Origin: Mesorhizobium jarvisii
GTDB taxonomy: Bacteria > Pseudomonadota > Alphaproteobacteria > Rhizobiales > Rhizobiaceae
Length of the DNA: 64,000 bases
NCBI RefSeq assembly: GCF_003601985.1
Contig: NZ_QZXA01000003.1
Location: forward strand, 620,001-684,000
Direction of reading: 5' to 3'
In this document: piece after piece, positions 35,590 through 44,185 of the stretch
How the letters are laid out: each line of letters starts with the position of its first letter
How positions within the stretch are numbered: position 1 is the stretch's first letter
Notes under the pieces: generated by a model
What the model was told of the DNA's origin: nothing
The model's database searches: none
What the model saw: the letters and a program-made list of their open reading frames with translations, nothing else
Translations under genes and position numbers: made by a program

Positions 35590-36753
35590 TCAGGCGGCCA
35601 GGGCGGTTTCCGCCAGCTTCACCCAGTAGCTCATGCCGTGCGGGATGGCCTCGTCGTTGAAATCATAGGCCGGGTTGTGAAGACCGGCAGTGTCGCCATT
35701 GCCGATGAAGATGAAGGCGCCGGGGCGGGCTTCCAGCATGTAGGAGAAATCCTCGCCGCCCATCACCGGCTGGATGCCGCGGTGGACCTGGGCGTCTCCG
35801 GCGACATTGGCGGCGATATCGCTAGCAAACATCGTCTCTTCGGCGTGATTGAAGGTCACGGGGTAATTTGCCTGGTAGTCGACCTCGATCCTGGCGCCGA
35901 AGGCGGTCGCCAGGCCGTCGCAGATGGTGCGGATGCGCTCTTCGGATTTCTTGGCGATCTCCTTGCGCAAGGTGCGAACGGTGCCGGCGATCTCGGCCGA
36001 TTCCGGGATGATGTTGTAGGCGTCGCCGGCATGGAACTTGGTCACCGACACCACCACGGCCTCGACCGGATCGGTGCTGCGCGAGGCGATCGTCTGCAGC
36101 GCGCCGACCAGCTGGCTGGTGATGACGATCGGATCAATCGTGCCGTGCGGCATCGCGGCGTGACCGCCCCTGCCTTTCACGGTGATGGTGAATTCGGCCG
36201 TCGCCGCCATGATCGGGCCCGGACGGATGGCGAACTGGCCGACGGGCAAGCCCGGCATGTTGTGCATGCCGAACACTTTGGAGATGTCGAAGCGCTCCAT
36301 CATGCCGTCCTTGACCATCTCGTTGCCGCCGCCGCCGCCTTCCTCCGCCGGCTGGAAGATCACCGCCACGGAGCCGGCGAAATTGCGCGTCTCGGCAAGG
36401 TATTTGGCGGCACCCAAAAGCATCGCGGTGTGACCGTCGTGGCCGCAGGCATGCATCTTGCCGGGAACGGTCGAGGCGTAGGGCTTGCCAGTGATTTCAT
36501 TGAGCGGCAGCGCATCCATGTCGGCGCGCAGGCCGATGGTGGCGCCTTCGCCCTGGCGGCCGCGGATGACGCCGACGACGCCGGTCTTGCCGAGGCCGGT
36601 GACCACATCATCGCAACCGAACTCCTTTAGCTTCTCGGTGACGAAAGCCGCCGTCTTGAAGACATCGAAGTTCAGCTCCGGCGTCTGGTGCAGATGCCTG
36701 CGCCAGCCGGCGACTTCGTCCTGCATTTCAGCGGCGCGGTTCAGGATTGGCAT
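35590..36753 (-). CDS. M20-family amidohydrolase (hippurate hydrolase/aminoacylase-like)
   Basis: A 387-residue metallo-amidohydrolase of the M20D group that splits N-acyl amino acids or related amides. ADMDALPLNE, CGHDGH (Cys103, His105, His108) and PAEEGGGGG (Glu137, Glu138) give the metal-binding and catalytic residues; RGGHAAMPH is the dimerisation-domain motif and MGGEDFSYML the last metal ligand region. The substrate could be hippurate, N-acetyl amino acids or an auxin conjugate. It is a single gene, with promoter in a 250-base gap that also holds a short tandem repeat. Confidence 0.9.
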   Translation of the reverse strand: MPILNRAAEMQDEVAGWRRHLHQTPELNFDVFKTAAFVTEKLKEFGCDDVVTGLGKTGVVGVIRGRQGEGATIGLRADMDALPLNEITGKPYASTVPGKMHACGHDGHTAMLLGAAKYLAETRNFAGSVAVIFQPAEEGGGGGNEMVKDGMMERFDISKVFGMHNMPGLPVGQFAIRPGPIMAATAEFTITVKGRGGHAAMPHGTIDPIVITSQLVGALQTIASRSTDPVEAVVVSVTKFHAGDAYNIIPESAEIAGTVRTLRKEIAKKSEERIRTICDGLATAFGARIEVDYQANYPVTFNHAEETMFASDIAANVAGDAQVHRGIQPVMGGEDFSYMLEARPGAFIFIGNGDTAGLHNPAYDFNDEAIPHGMSYWVKLAETALAA

Positions 36754-36794
36754 GATGGTTCCATTCGTTGTTGGTGCAGCCGGCTTCAGCCTGT

Positions 36795-36848
36795 GTTTTG
36801 CAATTGTACCCGGGGTTTTGCAATTGTGCGCGGGGTTTTGGAATTGTG
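36795..36848. repeat. Short tandem repeat, 20-base period, about 2.7 copies
   Basis: GTTTTGCAATTGT plus a variable CCCGGG/CGCGGG end recurs at 36795, 36815 and 36835; the third copy reads GTTTTGGAATTGTGATTG. It lies upstream of the M20 gene (starting at 36753 on the minus strand). The rest of the 36754-37006 gap shows nothing else recognisable. Confidence 0.85.
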
Positions 36849-37006
36849 ATTGTCAGGCACTTTGCCATGTTGGCGTCACATAGGGTAAATAGCACCGCAC
36901 CGATGCGGTCCGTTTTTGAGGGTCGGACTCATTGTGCTGGCGGTCGCGTAACGAAATCTTACGGAGCCAGGGGCAATCAGGGCAAGAGGCGATTTCGGAT
37001 TAGATC

Positions 37007-38176
37007 ATGCGGCACAGGCATTTCCTCAAACTATTCTCGGCTGGCGCAATCATGCTGTCGGTCCTGGCCGGGCCGGCGCTGGCCAATCCGGTGGTTGTCT
37101 TCGATTTGAAGAACGGCCAGATCCTGCAGCACCAGGATGCCTTCAAACGCTGGTATCCGGCCTCGCTCAGCAAGCTGATGACCGCCTATGTGACCTTCCG
37201 GGCGATCGCGGCCGGCGAGGTCCAGCTCGATTCACCGATCAAGGTGACCAAGCACTCCGCCGGTGAGCCGCCAAGCAAGATGGGTTTCAAGCCGGGCTCG
37301 GTGATGCGGCTCGACAATGCGCTGAAGATGATGCTGGTCAAATCGGCCAATGACATCGCCATGGCTGTCGGCGAGAATGTCGGCGGCTCGCAGGCCGCCT
37401 TCGCCGAAAGGATGAATGCCGAAGCGGCTCGGCTCGGCATGAACGGCACCCATTTCGTCAATCCGAACGGCCTCTACTCGCCAGACCAGTACACGACGGC
37501 GCGCGACCTTTCGGTCCTGGTGATGGCGATCCGCCGCGAGTTCCCGCAATATGCGCCGTGGTTCTCGATCGAAGGCCTTGCGGTTGGCAAGAAGGCCATT
37601 CCGAACTACAATCTCCTGATCGGCCGTTACCCCGGCGCCGATGGCATGAAGACGGGCTTCGTCTGCCCTTCCGGCTTCAACATGATCGGTTCGGCGACGC
37701 GCAACGGCCGCACGCTTGTCGCGGTCGTGCTTGGCGAGAAGTCGGCGGTCAGTCGTGCCGAGACCGCGGCAAAACTGCTCGACCAGGGGTTTGACACGCC
37801 CACGGCCGGTTCGGCCACCGTCGCGACGCTGGCGCCCTATGGCGACACGGTATCGCCCAACGACATGCAAGACGAGGTCTGCAAGAAGAAGAAGACGTCG
37901 GAGGAGCAGTCCGAGGCGCCGCCCGCGGTTGCCGCCAAGGACGCGCCGAAATCGCCCTATCAGGAAAAGCTCGACCATGTGCCGACGCTGGTTGCCGTCG
38001 GCCTCGGCGGCGCCACCGGTCCGGCGCCGAAGGCGATGCTCGACCAGGGCGGCCAGGAATATGCCGACGTGCCGATCCCGAGCTGGCGGCCCGATCGGCC
38101 GGTGCCGACCGGCGGCGGTCCGGCCGTTGCTGGTTCCGCCGCACAGGGCGACCAGCCGGTCAAGGTCGCGAACTAG
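37007..38176 (+). CDS. D-alanyl-D-alanine carboxypeptidase (DacF-like PBP)
   Basis: A 389-residue low-molecular-weight penicillin-binding protein that trims the terminal D-Ala of peptidoglycan peptides in the periplasm. The signal peptide ends near residue 26 (GPALA). The active-site motifs are SLSK (Ser53, Lys56), SAN (113-115) and KTG (215-217). After the catalytic domain there is no typical PBP5 C-terminal domain; instead there is a Lys/Glu- then Pro-rich tail of about 110 residues, common in rhizobial homologues. There is no C-terminal amphipathic anchor that I can recognise. Confidence 0.92.
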   Translation: MRHRHFLKLFSAGAIMLSVLAGPALANPVVVFDLKNGQILQHQDAFKRWYPASLSKLMTAYVTFRAIAAGEVQLDSPIKVTKHSAGEPPSKMGFKPGSVMRLDNALKMMLVKSANDIAMAVGENVGGSQAAFAERMNAEAARLGMNGTHFVNPNGLYSPDQYTTARDLSVLVMAIRREFPQYAPWFSIEGLAVGKKAIPNYNLLIGRYPGADGMKTGFVCPSGFNMIGSATRNGRTLVAVVLGEKSAVSRAETAAKLLDQGFDTPTAGSATVATLAPYGDTVSPNDMQDEVCKKKKTSEEQSEAPPAVAAKDAPKSPYQEKLDHVPTLVAVGLGGATGPAPKAMLDQGGQEYADVPIPSWRPDRPVPTGGGPAVAGSAAQGDQPVKVAN

Positions 38177-38244
38177 AGCATGATCCCGAACCGAAGGTCC
38201 GCGTCAGCGAAACTTGGAATCCGGTTTTCGGAAAAGATCATGCT
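38177..38244. repeat. Intergenic palindromic element, family 2
   Basis: AGCATGATC (38177-38185) and GATCATGCT (38236-38244) form a 9-base-pair stem around a 50-base loop with CCGAA/TTCGG complementarity. Elements starting AGCATGATCC are frequent in rhizobial intergenic DNA. It may also act as the transcript end of the carboxypeptidase gene. Confidence 0.7.
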
Positions 38245-38265
38245 CAAACAAAGAGACAGATCCCG

Positions 38266-39381
38266 ATGAATGGGTTTCCGATCCCCGTCTCGGTGCTGAC
38301 CGGCTTCCTCGGCGCCGGCAAGACGACGCTGCTCAACCGGCTGCTGAAGGATCCGGCGCTGGCCGACACGGCGGTCATCATCAACGAGTATGGCGAGGTG
38401 GCGATCGACCATTTGCTGGTCGAGCAGGCCTCCGACGGCATCATCCAGCTTTCCGACGGCTGCCTGTGCTGCACCGTGCGCGGCGAACTGGTCGACACGC
38501 TGGCCGATTTGGTCGACCGGCTGCAGACCGGCCGTATCGCCCGTCTTGCCCGCGTCATCGTCGAGACCACGGGGCTGGCCGACCCGGCGCCGGTGCTGCA
38601 GTCGATCATGGCGCATCCGGCGCTCGTCCAGGCTTTCCGGCTCGACGGCGTCATCACGCTGGTCGACGCGGTCAATGGCAATGCCACGCTCGACGCCCAT
38701 GTCGAGGCGGTCAAGCAGGTCGCCGTCGCCGATCGCATCGTGCTGAGCAAGGTCGACCTGGTGACCGATGCCGGCGATCTCGACACGCTGCGGGCGCGCC
38801 TGCGGCAGATCAATCCGGGCGCCGAACTGCTTGATGCCGGCAATTCAACAACCGGCGTGGCGCCGCTGTTTGATTGCGGCCTCTACAATCCCGCCACCAA
38901 ATCCGCCGATGTACGCCGCTGGCTGGGCGAGGAAGCGGCTCACGACCATCACCATGACGATCATGCCCACGGGCATGACCACGATCACAGTCATGATCAT
39001 GGCCATAGCCACGATTGGCGCGTGCGCTCCTATTCGCTCGTCCATGACGGTCCGGTGCCGTTTTCAGCGATAGAAATGTTCCTCGACCTGTTGCGTTCGA
39101 CGCATGGCGAGAAGCTGCTGCGCATGAAGGGCGTGATCGAACTCAGCGAAGATCCGTCACGTCCGCTGGTCATCCACGGCGTGCAGAAGATCCTGCATCC
39201 GCCGGCGAGGCTGCCGGCGTGGCCGGACGGCCAGCGCGGCACGCGGCTGGTGCTGATCACGCTCGACATGCCGGAAGACTATGTGCGCAGGCTGTTCGCC
39301 GCCTTCACCAACCGGCCGTCGATCGACACACCCGACCGCGCGGCACTGGAAAACAATCCGCTGGCGATCGCCGGAAGATAG
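38266..39381 (+). CDS. COG0523/CobW-family GTPase (metal chaperone)
   Basis: A 371-residue G3E GTPase. Walker A GFLGAGKTT spans residues 13-21; INEYGEVAIDH, the metal-binding CLCC (Cys66, Cys68, Cys69), VETTGLADP and SKVD follow. A His-rich stretch of about 25 residues near 225-250 (alternating His, Asp, Gly) is a metal store or sensor. The C-terminal CobW_C domain completes it. Members deliver Zn, Co or Fe to client enzymes. No cobalamin riboswitch or Zur-like site was recognised upstream, so its metal is unknown; the linked cobS/cobT genes are 12 kb away. Confidence 0.9.
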   Translation: MNGFPIPVSVLTGFLGAGKTTLLNRLLKDPALADTAVIINEYGEVAIDHLLVEQASDGIIQLSDGCLCCTVRGELVDTLADLVDRLQTGRIARLARVIVETTGLADPAPVLQSIMAHPALVQAFRLDGVITLVDAVNGNATLDAHVEAVKQVAVADRIVLSKVDLVTDAGDLDTLRARLRQINPGAELLDAGNSTTGVAPLFDCGLYNPATKSADVRRWLGEEAAHDHHHDDHAHGHDHDHSHDHGHSHDWRVRSYSLVHDGPVPFSAIEMFLDLLRSTHGEKLLRMKGVIELSEDPSRPLVIHGVQKILHPPARLPAWPDGQRGTRLVLITLDMPEDYVRRLFAAFTNRPSIDTPDRAALENNPLAIAGR

Positions 39382-39397
39382 CGTTTTGCATCGAAAT

Positions 39398-39637
39398 TCA
39401 GACGGTCTCGCCGCGCTCGACCAGGAACCGATGGCCGCCTGATACCGCCGCTGTTTCAATCACCTGGTGGCCGGCATCCGAGCAAAAGGCGGGAATATCG
39501 ATGACGGCGAGCGGATCGGTGGTCTCGAGCCAGAGCCGGCTGCCCGGCTGCATTCCCGCGAGGCGTTTCTTCGCCTTGAGCACGGGAAGCGGGCAGTTCA
39601 GCCCTTTCAGGTCGTAGACAGCGGTATCCTCGGCCAA
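39398..39637 (-). CDS. TusA/SirA-like sulfurtransferase
   Basis: A 79-residue protein with the family motif LNCPLPVLKAKKRLAGM; the Cys at about residue 15 carries sulfur as a persulfide in TusA. TTDPLAVIDIPAFC is also typical. Such proteins relay sulfur for tRNA thiolation or cofactor synthesis; some rhizobial versions have unknown partners. It lies 8 bases after the L,D-transpeptidase-like gene on the same strand and converges on the COG0523 gene. Confidence 0.88.
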   Translation of the reverse strand: MAEDTAVYDLKGLNCPLPVLKAKKRLAGMQPGSRLWLETTDPLAVIDIPAFCSDAGHQVIETAAVSGGHRFLVERGETV

Positions 39638-39645
39638 GACCAGGC

Positions 39646-40977
39646 TCAGCCGCCGAACATGCCGAGCAGCTTGTTCTTCAGCTTGGTCACCCGGCTTTCA
39701 TCGGCGCTCGCTGCCTGCGTTTCGGCTTCCGGCGCGGCCTCCGTCGGGGCGGCTATGGTGGCGGTGGCGACCGGGGCTTCCTTGGCGGCCTTTGCCGCTT
39801 CCTTTGCCGCCACGGCTTGCGCCTTGGCCGCTTCCTTTTCGGCCAGCGCCTGCGCCTTTGCGGCCTCCTTGGCCTGCTTGGCGGCCTCTATCGCGGCCAG
39901 CCTCTGCTCCTCGGCCTTCTGCTTGGCGGCTTTCTCGGCGTCCAGTGCCGCCATCTTGCGGCCGGCGGGCGAATCGATGCGGCCCATGCGCGCCGTTTCG
40001 CTCACCGTGCCGTCATTGTTGAGCGAAGGCGGATCGATCGGCACGCGCTCGCCGCGCGCCCGGCGCTTCGACCAGTCGGAGACGATGCTAGCTTCCTTGA
40101 TGCCGGCGATGGTCGGCTTCGGCGGAGGCACGCTTGCCTTGAGCGCGCTGTTGAAGGCCGCGTCATAGGTGCTCTGATAAGCGTTGTAGGCGCTCTTCAG
40201 CGAATCCGGCTGCGTGGTTGCCGGGCATGGTCCGGTCGGATCGAATGTCTGGCCATCGGCGGCGACCTGGTTGAAGACGTAGCGCTTCTCGCAGACATCG
40301 ACCTTCGGCGGCACCTTGGTGACCTCGAAATTGTCGTAGCCGACCTTCAGCATCTTCCAGAACTCGTAGTTCGGGTCGTTGCGGTAGCGCGCCATGTTGG
40401 CGGCGGTCATACGGAATGGGAAGGCCTGGACCTGGAACTCGGTCTGGCCGCCCTGGAAAGCGTCGCGGCCGAAGGCATAGATCTGCTCGATCTGCGCGTC
40501 GGTCATCGAATAGCAGCCCGAGGACGAACAGGCGCCATGCACCATCAGGTTTTGGCCGGTGCGCCCATTGGCGCGGTCATAGGCGTTGGGAAAGCCGATG
40601 TTGAAGGACAGATGGTAGTTGGAGCGCGGATTCATCTGCGACGGGCGGACCGTGTAGAACCCTTCAGGCGCCTGGCGGTCGCCTTCGGTGTATTTGGGGC
40701 CGAGCTTGCCCGACCATTTGCAGATGTCGTAGCTCGCCACCATGTCGTAGCGGCCGTTGGTCTTGGCTTTCCAGATCTCGAGCTTGCCCTCTTCCTTGAA
40801 GATGCGCGCCATCACCGAGGAGGTGCGCACCATGCCCTTGGCCCTCATGTCGGCAAGGATCTTGTCCGGCAGCGGCTTGTTGGCTTCCGGGGCAAAGTCC
40901 TTCATCGACGAATCATTGCAGCCGGCGATGGCTATCGAGGCGGCGAGGACTCCGGTGCGGGCGAGCTTGGCAAACAT
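39646..40977 (-). CDS. L,D-transpeptidase (YafK-like) lipoprotein
   Basis: A 443-residue exported protein. The N-terminus MFAKLARTGVLAASIAIAGC is a lipoprotein signal with the lipidated Cys20. The YkuD-type catalytic motif HGACSSSGCYS puts His147 and the nucleophile Cys155 in the pattern of YafK, which acts on peptidoglycan-lipoprotein links. The C-terminal part (about residues 370-430) is a low-complexity Ala/Lys/Glu coiled-coil-like stretch, absent from enterobacterial YafK. The start at 40977 is preferred over 41097 because it gives the lipoprotein signal. The 239-base gap upstream (40978-41216) has no recognisable gene. Confidence 0.88.
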   Translation of the reverse strand: MFAKLARTGVLAASIAIAGCNDSSMKDFAPEANKPLPDKILADMRAKGMVRTSSVMARIFKEEGKLEIWKAKTNGRYDMVASYDICKWSGKLGPKYTEGDRQAPEGFYTVRPSQMNPRSNYHLSFNIGFPNAYDRANGRTGQNLMVHGACSSSGCYSMTDAQIEQIYAFGRDAFQGGQTEFQVQAFPFRMTAANMARYRNDPNYEFWKMLKVGYDNFEVTKVPPKVDVCEKRYVFNQVAADGQTFDPTGPCPATTQPDSLKSAYNAYQSTYDAAFNSALKASVPPPKPTIAGIKEASIVSDWSKRRARGERVPIDPPSLNNDGTVSETARMGRIDSPAGRKMAALDAEKAAKQKAEEQRLAAIEAAKQAKEAAKAQALAEKEAAKAQAVAAKEAAKAAKEAPVATATIAAPTEAAPEAETQAASADESRVTKLKNKLLGMFGG

Positions 40978-41216
40978 GGATACGGCTATGTCTTTTCCCT
41001 CGGGCCAATGGCTGCGAACTGCCGAGCCCGTATGCTGAACACCGACGGACCGTAAGCCCGTTAACCTTGAAAATTCCTTACCGCAAGCTTCGACCAACCT
41101 CTCACGGCAATTTCATTGACCCGAATCCGGCGGCATTTTTGTGGCGAAATTGCACATTGCCGCCACATTGCCGCGCGCGCGGGGCTTCCGATGGCCTTGT
41201 CCGCCGGCAGATGCCG

Positions 41217-42167
41217 TCAGAGACTGCGGCCCATCGCCAGATATTTCTCGCGGCGCTGTTCGCGGAAATCGGTGTTGGCGCCGGCAAATTCCTTCATCGT
41301 CCTGGCAATGAGGTCGCCGGTCGCGGCAATCACCGTTTCGGGCGCGCGCTGGGCGCCGCCTATCGGCTCGGGGATGATGGCGTCGATGATCTTCAGTTCC
41401 AGAAGATCCTGCGCGGTGATCTTCATGTTGGTCGCCGCGTCCTTGGAGCGCGTGGTGTCGCGCCACAGGATCGAGGCCGCCCCTTCCGGCGAAATCACCG
41501 AATAAATGGCGTGTTCGAGCATGTAGACGCGGTTGGCGGTGGCGATCGCGATGGCGCCGCCCGAACCGCCTTCGCCGATGACCACCGAGATCGACGGCAC
41601 TTTTAGTGCAAGGCAGGCCGAGGTCGAGCGGGCGATGGCTTCGGCCTGGCCACGCTCCTCGGCGCCGACGCCGGGATAGGCGCCTGCTGTGTCGACCAGC
41701 GTCAACAGCGGGATCTTGAAGCGGTCGGCCAGTTCCATCAGCCGCACCGCCTTGCGGTATCCTTCCGGACGCACCGAACCAAAATTGTGCCTCAGGCGGC
41801 TGGTCGTGTCCGAGCCCTTTTCCTGGCCGATGATCGCGACAGGTTCGCCGCGGAAACGGGCAAAACCGCCGACGATCGCCTGGTCCTCGCCGAAATTGCG
41901 GTCGCCGGCGAGCGGCGTGAAGTCGCTGAACAGGCCCTTGATGTAGTCGACGCAGTGCGGCCTGTCGGAATGGCGGGCAACCTGCACCTTCTGCCAGGGC
42001 GTCAGCGCCTTGTAGAGATCGCGCAGCGCGTCGCGCGAACGCTTCTCCAGCCGGGTGATCTCATCGGCGACATCGACCGCTTCGCCATTCTCGGCAAGCT
42101 TCTTGAGCTCGAGTATCTTGAGCTCGAGATCCTGCACCGGCTTTTCGAAATCGAGATAGTTATACAT
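41217..42167 (-). CDS. accA: Acetyl-CoA carboxylase carboxyltransferase subunit alpha
   Basis: Alpha subunit of the carboxyltransferase that makes malonyl-CoA, the first step of fatty acid synthesis; 316 residues, normal length. MYNYLDFEKPV opens the protein, and GQEKGSDTTSRLRHNFGSVRPEGYRKAVRLM, TLVDTAGAYPGVGAEERGQAEAIA and GEGGSGGAIAIA are family signatures; the two glycine-rich parts bind CoA and biotin carboxylate. ATG 42167 is chosen because the upstream extension is not conserved. It is co-directional with xerD, about 100 bases away. Confidence 0.96.
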   Translation of the reverse strand: MYNYLDFEKPVQDLELKILELKKLAENGEAVDVADEITRLEKRSRDALRDLYKALTPWQKVQVARHSDRPHCVDYIKGLFSDFTPLAGDRNFGEDQAIVGGFARFRGEPVAIIGQEKGSDTTSRLRHNFGSVRPEGYRKAVRLMELADRFKIPLLTLVDTAGAYPGVGAEERGQAEAIARSTSACLALKVPSISVVIGEGGSGGAIAIATANRVYMLEHAIYSVISPEGAASILWRDTTRSKDAATNMKITAQDLLELKIIDAIIPEPIGGAQRAPETVIAATGDLIARTMKEFAGANTDFREQRREKYLAMGRSL

Positions 42168-42265
42168 GCTTGGGCGGACCGATACGTCGGAAGGCAAGGA
42201 CTGCGGAACCCTTGAAACCAAGGCTCCCGGCGGTGAAATGTCGTCCTCACATAGCGATATGAGGC

Positions 42266-43183
42266 CTAGTCGGCAAGCGGATGATGATCGTTGACCAGCC
42301 GCACCAGCCGCTCCTCCAGCACATGGGTGTAAATCTGTGTCGTCGATATGTCGGCATGGCCGAGCAACTGCTGCACCGCCCTGAGATCGGCGCCGTTCTG
42401 CAGGAGATGGCTGGCGAAAGCATGGCGCAGCACATGCGGCGATATCTTGGCCGAGGCGATGCCGGCCCGCGCCGCCAGCCCTTTCAGGTCGCGGGCAAAG
42501 ACCTGGCGCGAGAGATAGCCGCTGTCGGACGCCGCCGGAAACAGGAACGGGCTGTCGGCGAAAGCGGGCACTCCGGCCCGGGCGGCAAGCCAGGCGCGCA
42601 TCGCCACCCGCGCCTTGGCCGAGAGCGGCACCATGCGTTCCTTGTCACCCTTGCCGCGCACCATAAAGAAACGGTCGTCGCGCTGCGCAACCGTCACAGG
42701 CAGGCCGACCAGCTCGGAAACGCGCAGGCCGGTGGCGTAGAGCACCTCGACCAACGCGTGCAGGCGTAGCGCGGCCAGCCTGTCACTGTAGCCGAGCCCG
42801 GCGTCGCCGGCTTCCACCGCGGCGCGGTCGATCAGCCGGCCGGTTTCGGCCTCGCTCATCGTCTTGGGCAGCGGACGGCCTTTTTTCGGGCTGTCCAGTG
42901 TGCCGGTCGGGTCATCGGTGCGCAGGCCCTCGGCGTAGAGGAATTTGAAGAACTGGCGGATCGCCGACAGTTTGCGCGCCTGCGAGGTCGGCGCGAAGCC
43001 GCGAGCTGCGATGTCATCGAGATAGGCACGGATATCGGCGGCGGCTGCACCGGCAAGCCCGCCATCGATCCCGCTCGAAGCGTCTTCGAGGTCACGTCGG
43101 TAGGAGGACAGCGTGTTTTCGGCGGCGCCGCGCTCGGCGCTCATCATTTCCAGGAAGGCCTCGATGCGGGCGGCGCTGTTCAT
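42266..43183 (-). CDS. xerD: Tyrosine recombinase XerD
   Basis: A 305-residue site-specific recombinase that resolves chromosome dimers at dif with XerC. The N-terminal SAM-like domain starts at [19 protein letters not shown]. The catalytic residues are Arg in [13 protein letters not shown], Lys in VRGKGDKER, His-x-x-Arg in [12 protein letters not shown], His in [14 protein letters not shown] and the final Tyr in the same stretch. The setting (accA, xerD, small membrane protein, aroK, aroB) is the conserved rhizobial one, so this is the housekeeping enzyme and not a phage or island integrase. Confidence 0.95.
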   Translation of the reverse strand: MNSAARIEAFLEMMSAERGAAENTLSSYRRDLEDASSGIDGGLAGAAAADIRAYLDDIAARGFAPTSQARKLSAIRQFFKFLYAEGLRTDDPTGTLDSPKKGRPLPKTMSEAETGRLIDRAAVEAGDAGLGYSDRLAALRLHALVEVLYATGLRVSELVGLPVTVAQRDDRFFMVRGKGDKERMVPLSAKARVAMRAWLAARAGVPAFADSPFLFPAASDSGYLSRQVFARDLKGLAARAGIASAKISPHVLRHAFASHLLQNGADLRAVQQLLGHADISTTQIYTHVLEERLVRLVNDHHPLAD

Positions 43184-43208
43184 CCTCGGGGATCAGTTTT
43201 CTTCGGGG

Positions 43209-43361
43209 TCAGTTTTTCTTGGGATTCAGCTTTTCCGGCGGGATGCGCACGCTCATCTCGGCTTTTTTGGGCTCGACGAACATCACCAACGCGAACATCG
43301 TACCATAGGCAATGCCGGCCAGAATCGCGAGGATCACGACAAAGCGAAACAGTGTCGGCAT
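43209..43361 (-). CDS. Small single-pass membrane protein (50 residues)
   Basis: An open frame of 50 codons on the minus strand between xerD and aroK. It begins MPTLFRFVVILAILAGIAYG, so one membrane helix spans about residues 5-29, and ends with a basic, proline-containing tail (VEPKKAEMSV then RIPPEKLNPKKN). Rhizobia often have a similar short frame at this site with a matching tail (recalled, not searched). It lies 25 bases before xerD and is divergent from aroK. No function is known to me. Confidence 0.8.
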   Translation of the reverse strand: MPTLFRFVVILAILAGIAYGTMFALVMFVEPKKAEMSVRIPPEKLNPKKN

Positions 43362-43573
43362 CAATTTTCGCCCGTCTTCCTGTTCTGCGTTTCCAAACCC
43401 TGTGCCCTTATGGGACGCCTATCCGGCCAATTCAAGGAAGAAGCGGAGGCCTGTCAGCAACTTCTGATGCAGGCATCCTCCGCCCGATATAGGCTTGCCT
43501 GTGCTCGGCAACGCTTGACGCAAACCGGCTTTTCATGTCGATACGCCGGCAAAGAGGGCCCAAGAAACAGCTG

Positions 43574-44185
43574 ATGAACGCGCACCAGGCAAATCCTCCA
43601 GGCGAGAGCCTCGCCGCGCTGCTTGGCCGGCTGGGCAGCCGGTCCATCGTGTTTGTCGGCCTGATGGGCGCCGGCAAGACGGCGATCGGCCGCAAGGTGG
43701 CGACGATGCTTTCGCTGCCCTTCATCGACAGCGACCAGGAGATCGAAAGCGTCTCGCGCATGACCGTGCCGGAGCTGTTCGAGCGCTATGGGGAGACCGA
43801 GTTCAGGGCCCTGGAGCAGCGTGTCATCCTGCGCGTGCTTGAAAATGGCCCGCAGGTGCTTTCGACCGGCGGCGGCGCCTTCATGAACGCGCAGACGCGC
43901 GAAGCCATCGCCGCGCATGGCGTCTCGGTGTGGCTAAAGGCGGAACTCGATCTTCTGATGGACCGGGTTTCGAAGAAGCAGAACCGGCCGCTGTTGAAAA
44001 GCGCCGATCCCCGCGCCGTGCTGGAGCGGCTGATGGGCGAGCGCTATCCGGTCTACGCGACATCAGATGTCACCGTGCCGACCCGCGACGACCGCAAGGA
44101 GGTTATCGCCGCCGAGGTGCTGGACGCGCTGTGCCGGCATTTCGGCATCGATGAAATTGCAGCGACGGGCGAGATCGAATCGTGA
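43574..44185 (+). CDS. aroK: Shikimate kinase
   Basis: A 203-residue kinase that phosphorylates shikimate with ATP in the chorismate pathway. The P-loop [11 protein letters not shown] is near residue 31, shikimate-binding [15 protein letters not shown] and STGGGAFM follow, and the lid has QNRPLL. ATG 43574 (MNAHQAN) is taken as start; an upstream ATG at 43535 would add 13 residues. Its stop overlaps the aroB start (GTGA). The 212-base gap upstream holds the divergent promoters and nothing else I can identify. Confidence 0.95.
   Translation: MNAHQANPPGESLAALLGRLGSRSIVFVGLMGAGKTAIGRKVATMLSLPFIDSDQEIESVSRMTVPELFERYGETEFRALEQRVILRVLENGPQVLSTGGGAFMNAQTREAIAAHGVSVWLKAELDLLMDRVSKKQNRPLLKSADPRAVLERLMGERYPVYATSDVTVPTRDDRKEVIAAEVLDALCRHFGIDEIAATGEIES

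Noticed and set aside
36795..36848. CRISPR-like repeat
   Set aside because: Copies are directly adjacent with no spacers and there are no cas genes.
38266..39381. Assignment as cobW of the cobalamin pathway
   Set aside because: The His-rich loop and lack of cob neighbours fit the broad COG0523 metal-chaperone group; nothing ties it to cobalt in particular.
42266..43183. Tyrosine recombinase as a sign of an integrated element
   Set aside because: The sequence and setting (accA, aroK, aroB) are those of chromosomal XerD. No att repeats or mobile genes are near.
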